Of a stretch of DNA of 64,000 bases, positions 60,401 to 64,000 are shown piece by piece. A program made the position numbers and the translations under genes. The DNA lies in contig CAWJLS010000007.1 in the NCBI GenBank assembly GCA_963843755.1, forward strand, positions 647,303-711,302, in the 5' to 3' direction. Below the pieces are notes generated by a model. It was not told the origin of the DNA, searched no databases, and worked only from the letters and a program-made list of their open reading frames with translations. The stretch is from CAWJLS01 sp963843755. Lineage in GTDB: Bacteria > Acidobacteriota > Thermoanaerobaculia > Multivoradales > DATKCC01. Each line of letters starts with the position of its first letter. Position 1 is the stretch's first letter.

Positions 60401-62864
60401 CCGGCTGACGAGCGGAGCCACGTGGGAGCTCCCCGAGGCCCCGGCGCCCTCTCGGCCGGCGCCACGACGCTCGTCTACGACGCGGCCCAGAACCTCGTCG
60501 AGAGCGACGGCCGAGCACGGAGGACCCCCGAACCGCAAGCCGACGGTCTCCGACCCCGCAACCGCCCCACGTCGATCGACGGTGTGCCCTTGAGCTGGGA
60601 CGCGAACGGCAACCTAACCGCCAAGGGCGACCTGCGCTTCCACTACGACTGGAGAAACCGCCTGACACGCGTCGACCTCGCGGATGGCACCGACGTCGCC
60701 ACCTACGCCTACGACGCCTTCAACCGCCTGGTGCGGCGAAACGCCGGGAGCACGACCGAGACGACCGCCTGGTCCGGCTGGCAGCCGGTCGAGACCTACG
60801 AGGCCGGCCAGCTCGCCGAGCGCCGGACCTTCGGCCTTGGGCTCGACGAGCTCGTGCGCCTGGAGATCGACCTCGACGGCGACGGGAGCTGGAGCAGACC
60901 TACACGCCGCTCTACGACCAGGTGGGCAACCTCGTGGCGCTGGCCGGCCCGGCGGGCGAGATCGTCGAGCGCTACGAGTACTCCCCTACGGCTTCCGCGT
61001 CGCCGCGGTGGACTCGATCCCGCCGGAGATCCTGCAGCTCCTCTACCGGGACGGCGCGCTCCACTCCAGATGTCCGAGGAGATCCTGCGCGCTGTGCTGG
61101 CGCCGGAGACGAGCCCGCAGGCCCAGGTGACGAGCGAAGGCCTCACCGCCCAGGCCGCCGCCTCGACCGAACCGCCTCCGGTCTCGCTGGTGGACGGCCA
61201 CCGGCGAGGAGATCCCGGTCACCGTGACCTTCCCCGAGGAGCTGGGTCGCTTCGCCTTCCGGCGCGCGGTGATCACGCCGACCGGAACGCCCCCGCGGCC
61301 GGCACCGAGGTGACGCTGCGGATCGAGGCCGCCGGCCTCCAGGACCTCTTCTTCAACGAGCCGCGGCCGCCTTCGAGCAGACCTTCGCCTGGCCGGGGGG
61401 CGAGGCGGTGCTCCAGGACGACGCCGCGCCCCAGGTCGAGGAGATCCTCACGCGGGCGGCCACCTGGAGATCGGCTTCTCCGAAGAGGTGGACCTCGCCA
61501 CCGCGCAGGCCGCGATCACGATCGACGGCGCGACGGTCGCCTGGGAGCTGGCGCCACCGGCTACCGCCTCCGGACCGTCGATCCGCTGCGCAGCCGCGCC
61601 CAGACCCTGACGATCGGCACGGCGTCCAGGACCTCGCCGGCACCGCGCTGCCGGCGGCATGACGTGGACCTCGGCCCCCATCGCCACCGGGACCCGGAGC
61701 CGGTGTCGAGCGCGCTGGCGGCCCACGCGCTGCCGCGAACGAGCCTGTCCCCGCTCAGGGCTTCGGCTCCCCCGACTCGATCTTCTACCGCGTCGCTGAG
61801 CCGGCCAGCTCCTGACCCCGCCACCGGCAACCGCTTCGGCTTCCACGGCCGCGAGTCGACTTCACCACCGGCCTCGTCTACTTCCGCAACCGCTGGTACG
61901 ACCCCGAGCTGGGCGGTTCGTCACAAGATCCCCTCGGGTACGTGGATGGACCCAACCTCTACCAGTATGCCCTGAACAACCCCAGCAGCTTCTCCGATCC
62001 CATGGGGCTGGCCACCTGTCCGGAGTGCACGAAGCAGTACAACCGCGATGTGAAGGCCAAGGAGGCGAAGAAGCTGGTGAAGACCTTCGAGAACCTCCTC
62101 TTCCAGACGCAGTGGTTCCTGGCGGAGAACGACTTCGCCACCAAGGAGGAGGCGTGGATTGCTCTTTCAGGCTTCCTTGTAGACCGAGGCTTGGTCTCTG
62201 GGATGCGACCCCGCATCCAGGGGCAACGGTTGGCGACTTTGCTTATCGGTCCGGCCGACTGTAGCGACGACGTGAACCAGACTCTGTGTCCATCTGGACA
62301 TGCATGAGAAGTTCTGGGAAGGAGCGGAGTGGGTGGCCGGAACGGCTGCGATGGCCGTCTTGCCGGAAATCGGCTTGACGGAGTTGACGGCTGGAGGGAC
62401 CAGCTACGCTGCGATGCTGGGAGCCGAGTCCAGGCGAATGTGCGGTATGCGAGGGTCTTGGAGAATATCGCGGCGAGTCAGCAGGCTCGGATGGCAAGCA
62501 ACTTCGGAAGATACGTGTCGGCAGAGTCTCGATCGTTGCGCAGCCCTAGCTTCCTGGGCACCGAGGGAGGAGAGCTCATTCCGGTCCCGAGTGGAGCATC
62601 GGGCCCATACTCGACGCAACTGTCCTCGCGGCTTCCAATTTACGGGCGGATCTGGTAGCCGGGGTCTTCATCCCCGAGTGTCCAACGTGCGGGTGATGGA
62701 TCCAACTCTTCCGAAGGGTTAGTCCCCGGGGTATCCAGGAGGCTACGTGAGTTACAGCAACGAGCTTGAACAGGCGGTGAATCCGTTTACCGGAAAGACA
62801 ATTCCGAAGACTTGATCCGTGGTGGCACATTCCGGTAACCTTGAGCAAGGGATCAACCCCATGA
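57394..62864 (+). pseudogene. RHS-type protein B, YD-repeat shell, core and toxin tip (many frame breaks)
   Basis: YD/RHS repeats run from about 57430 to 60730 (for example GREVTYEYDTAGRLASVTS, RTEIGYDPKGNRTSYRDALG, HYDWRNRLTRVDLADG), but the frame changes about every 100 nt. Examples are near 57559, 57620, 57768, 57825, 57905, 57957, 58030, 58089, 58274, 58510, 58610, 58880, 59008, 59065, 59108, 59170, 59247 and 59391. An Ig-like insert (about 61200-61670) precedes the RHS core (RNRWYDPELG, DPLGYVDGPNLYQYALNNPS). The core ends at DPMGL near 62009. The tip follows and ends, after skipping one T near 62812, as KTDPWWHIPVTLSKGSTP and TGA 62862-62864. Motifs are intact between breaks, so I infer one gene of about 4,600 residues damaged by indels, whether in the data or in nature. 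Confidence 0.75.
62010..62864 (+). other. Putative polymorphic-toxin C-terminal domain of the RHS protein
   Basis: After the RHS core boundary DPMGL, about 280 residues are unlike the shell. There is a CPEC start, a charged helical part (KAKEAKKLVKTFENLLFQTQ), a hydrophobic segment (GAEWVAGTAAMAVLPEIG), and a C-terminal part reading VRVMDPTLPKG, YPGGYVSYSNELEQAVNPF and DPWWHIP. G/C content falls clearly below the shell, as expected of exchangeable toxin tips. At least three frame breaks (about 62290, 62430, 62640) plus one at about 62812 interrupt it. I cannot name the toxin family or its activity. Confidence 0.65.
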
Positions 62865-63136
62865 CCAATAGAGATTTCGCCTCAGGTACAGAGCTTCTTC
62901 AGGTATTGGTAGGGAAGCAGCTCAGCTCGGTGGAATTTGTTCAAGACTATGTTCAGCTTCGGTTCGACGGCCCTGTATTGACAGCGCTGGTTTGGCCAGT
63001 CGTTTCCTCGGATGGTCGAAAACTCCGATATGGGGAAGTTGAATTTCGGGATGCCTTATGTCAGCGGATTGGGCTGACAGTAACCAAAGTCGAACCCAGT
63101 CCCGATGAAGCACTAGAGATCGATTTTGGAGTGTGA
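62861..63136 (+). CDS. Putative immunity protein for the RHS toxin (frame-broken near the end)
   Basis: ATG 62861 overlaps the reconstructed toxin stop as ATGA. The first 88 residues (TNRDFASGTELLQVLVGKQL, then VEFVQDYVQLRFDGPVLTAL) form a small acidic alpha-beta protein. The frame stops at 63134, yet the alternative frame from GAG 63129 continues protein-like sequence (ECDSTITVSLREADYVAAEA, then WLVL) to TAG 63228-63230. I infer that the intact protein has about 123 residues and that an indel lies near 63128. Low G/C, small size and direct overlap with the toxin tip are the hallmarks of an immunity gene. No signal peptide is present, so it would act in the cytoplasm. The family was not recognised with certainty. 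Confidence 0.72.
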   Translation: MTNRDFASGTELLQVLVGKQLSSVEFVQDYVQLRFDGPVLTALVWPVVSSDGRKLRYGEVEFRDALCQRIGLTVTKVEPSPDEALEIDFGV

Positions 63137-63230
63137 TTCTACGATCACGGTTTCTTTGCGAGAGGCGGATTACGTTGCGGCTGAGGCGCTTCGTTTTAGC
63201 GTCAGCAGCTCAGAGTGGTTGGTTCTCTAG
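63129..63230 (+). other. Displaced C-terminus of the immunity protein
   Basis: From GAG 63129 the frame encodes ECDSTITVSLREADYVAAEA and a further RFSVSSSEWLVL before TAG at 63228. It has no start codon of its own and fits end-to-end with the residue string EIDFG of the immunity frame. Confidence 0.6.
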
Positions 63231-63313
63231 CAGCTGCTGAGGAAGGTGCCACCCGCCTAGCTGCAGCCGCCTCTCGGGGAGCGCCCGAGGTCCAGAGCGA
63301 TCCGACCGCCTCT

Positions 63314-63789
63314 TCACTCGGGCAGCTTGAACCGCCGGGGCCTGCCCCCGGTGAGGCACCGAATCTCCTCTTCGTACCGAGACCAGTAGCTGAAGAACTC
63401 ACGCCTCACGGCGCCGACGGCTGCCCTTCGAAGCTCATCACCGTCGATCGCCACCTCGGTTTCGCAACGACGGCATTCGTAGCGCCAGCCGCTGCATCCG
63501 GTGCCCGTACTCCAGGAAGACCTCTTCCAGTTGGCTTGAACAGTCGGGACAGTAGGGCTGTCCGACCTGGACCCGGTCCAGGAAGATCTCCACATCGGGC
63601 GGGATGCGCTCGCCGAGAACGATCTGAGCACGGAGGTCGACGGCGACGCCGTCTTCGCGGTAGGTGCCGATGACGACCTGTCGCTGGGTCAGGGACCTTG
63701 CGCCGGTCCTTGGTGAAGAATCCGCCGATCTTCTCGACGGTGCCGAGGAGCCGGTCTCCGAGCTTGGCCCACGCCTCTCCGAAGGCCAC
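63314..63789 (-). pseudogene. Zinc-ribbon protein, two frame breaks
   Basis: GTG 63789 starts 5 nt after the stop of the XRE-type gene, so the two form an operon. The first part reads AFGEAWAKLGDRLLGTVEKI and GGFFTKDRRKV. After a frame change near 63700 it continues TQRQVVIGTYREDGVAVDLR, then PYCPDCSSQLEEVFLEYGH. After another near 63500 it reads WRYECRRCETEVAIDGDELR and ends FKLPE at 63316. Two CxxC pairs (CPDC, CRRC) make a likely zinc ribbon. The expected length is about 155 residues. Function is unknown; the regulator gene upstream suggests a small regulatory or toxin-antitoxin-like unit, which is only a guess. Confidence 0.6.
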
Positions 63790-63794
63790 GGCGT

Positions 63795-64000
63795 CTACCC
63801 GGCGAGGACCTTTCCCATCTGGGAGCGCTTGACGAGGGAGTCGAGGAGGATGACGAGGGCCTTCTGGTCTTCGTCGGAGAGCCGGTCGATCTCTCGGTAG
63901 AGCTGGTGGAGCTTGGGGTTTCGGATCTTGAGGTCCGGCTCGTGGGGCTCGGTGCGTCCGACGAGCTCGTCGAGGCTGACTTCGAGGAGGTCGGCGAGCT
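63795..64000 (-). CDS. XRE-family transcriptional regulator, C-terminal part
   Basis: The gene enters from the right edge. The visible 67 residues begin LADLLEVSLDELVGRT, the typical last helix and tail of an XRE (Cro/C1) helix-turn-helix domain, followed by a helical tail (YREIDRLSDEDQKALVILLD, then KVLAG). The DNA-binding helices themselves lie outside the window. It leads into the zinc-ribbon gene 5 nt downstream and converges on the toxin-immunity genes. The frame is intact in the visible part. Confidence 0.8.
   Translation of the reverse strand, partial: LADLLEVSLDELVGRTEPHEPDLKIRNPKLHQLYREIDRLSDEDQKALVILLDSLVKRSQMGKVLAG

Noticed and set aside
57394..62864. Programmed frameshifting as the cause of the breaks in the RHS gene
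   Set aside because: There are far too many breaks, with no shared slippery motif, and adjacent unrelated genes on both strands show the same defect.
63137..63313. A second toxin or orphan immunity cassette after the immunity gene
   Set aside because: The first 94 nt are explained as the displaced immunity C-terminus; the remaining 83 nt show no start site or recognisable sequence.
63795..64000. XRE regulator as the missing HipB of the HipA kinase
   Set aside because: It lies about 39 kb away on the opposite strand and is coupled to a different gene.

Overview
The window is GC-rich (roughly 65-70%), densely coded bacterial DNA. Separate glyQ and glyS, an IPTL-CTERM-type protein, an LPxTA-ending surface protein behind a sigma-54 promoter, and very large secreted multi-domain proteins suggest a Gram-negative-type environmental bacterium. 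My best guess is Acidobacteriota (Thermoanaerobaculia-like), held loosely because there is no rRNA or other decisive marker. No tRNA, rRNA, CRISPR array, insertion sequence or integrase was recognised.

Layout. 0-12.3 kb is a housekeeping block: a CorC/HlyC-type CBS protein cut by the window edge, era, a secreted coiled-coil protein of unknown function, a Clp1-like P-loop protein (minus strand), mgtE, recO, glyQ, glyS and ppdK, with several stop/start overlaps. 12.3-21.7 kb holds an IPTL-CTERM protein (minus) and two overlapping genes for large exported proteins, the second with HEAT-like repeats and a transglutaminase-like domain with an intact Cys-His-Asp set. 21.7-24.5 kb is a two-gene accessory unit: a DUF262 (DGQQR) protein followed 3 nt later by a HipA-family kinase, with no HipB. 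24.7-32.5 kb returns to ordinary genes: mutL, an RNB-family ribonuclease (minus), an FAD oxidoreductase, the LPQTA protein, an M19-like dipeptidase homologue lacking several metal ligands, and a DUF389 membrane protein.

32.5-63.2 kb is the striking part. A relatively A/T-rich region carries a good sigma-70-type promoter and then two giant exported proteins in tandem, 7 nt apart. The first (about 5,360 residues, interrupted once at about nt 39183) has 13 carboxypeptidase-regulatory-like repeats followed by six glycine-rich modules, several exactly 1101-1104 nt apart. The second (about 4,600 residues) has a signal peptide, Ig-like and ZU5-like domains, a propeller-like part, a DUF6531-like RHS entry domain, YD repeats, an RHS core ending in DPMGL, and a variable C-terminal tip. 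The tip's stop codon overlaps the ATG of a small gene, the arrangement expected of a polymorphic toxin and its immunity protein. The right edge (63.3-64.0 kb, minus) holds the end of an XRE-type regulator and a downstream zinc-ribbon protein.

A caution: from about 57.4 to 63.7 kb the reading frame breaks about once per 100 nt. The breaks hit the RHS gene, the immunity gene and the opposite-strand zinc-ribbon gene, while codon-level protein signatures remain intact. I read this mainly as a regional sequence-quality problem, though real decay cannot be excluded from the sequence alone. Isolated breaks also occur at about 650, 39183, 53303 and 54557.
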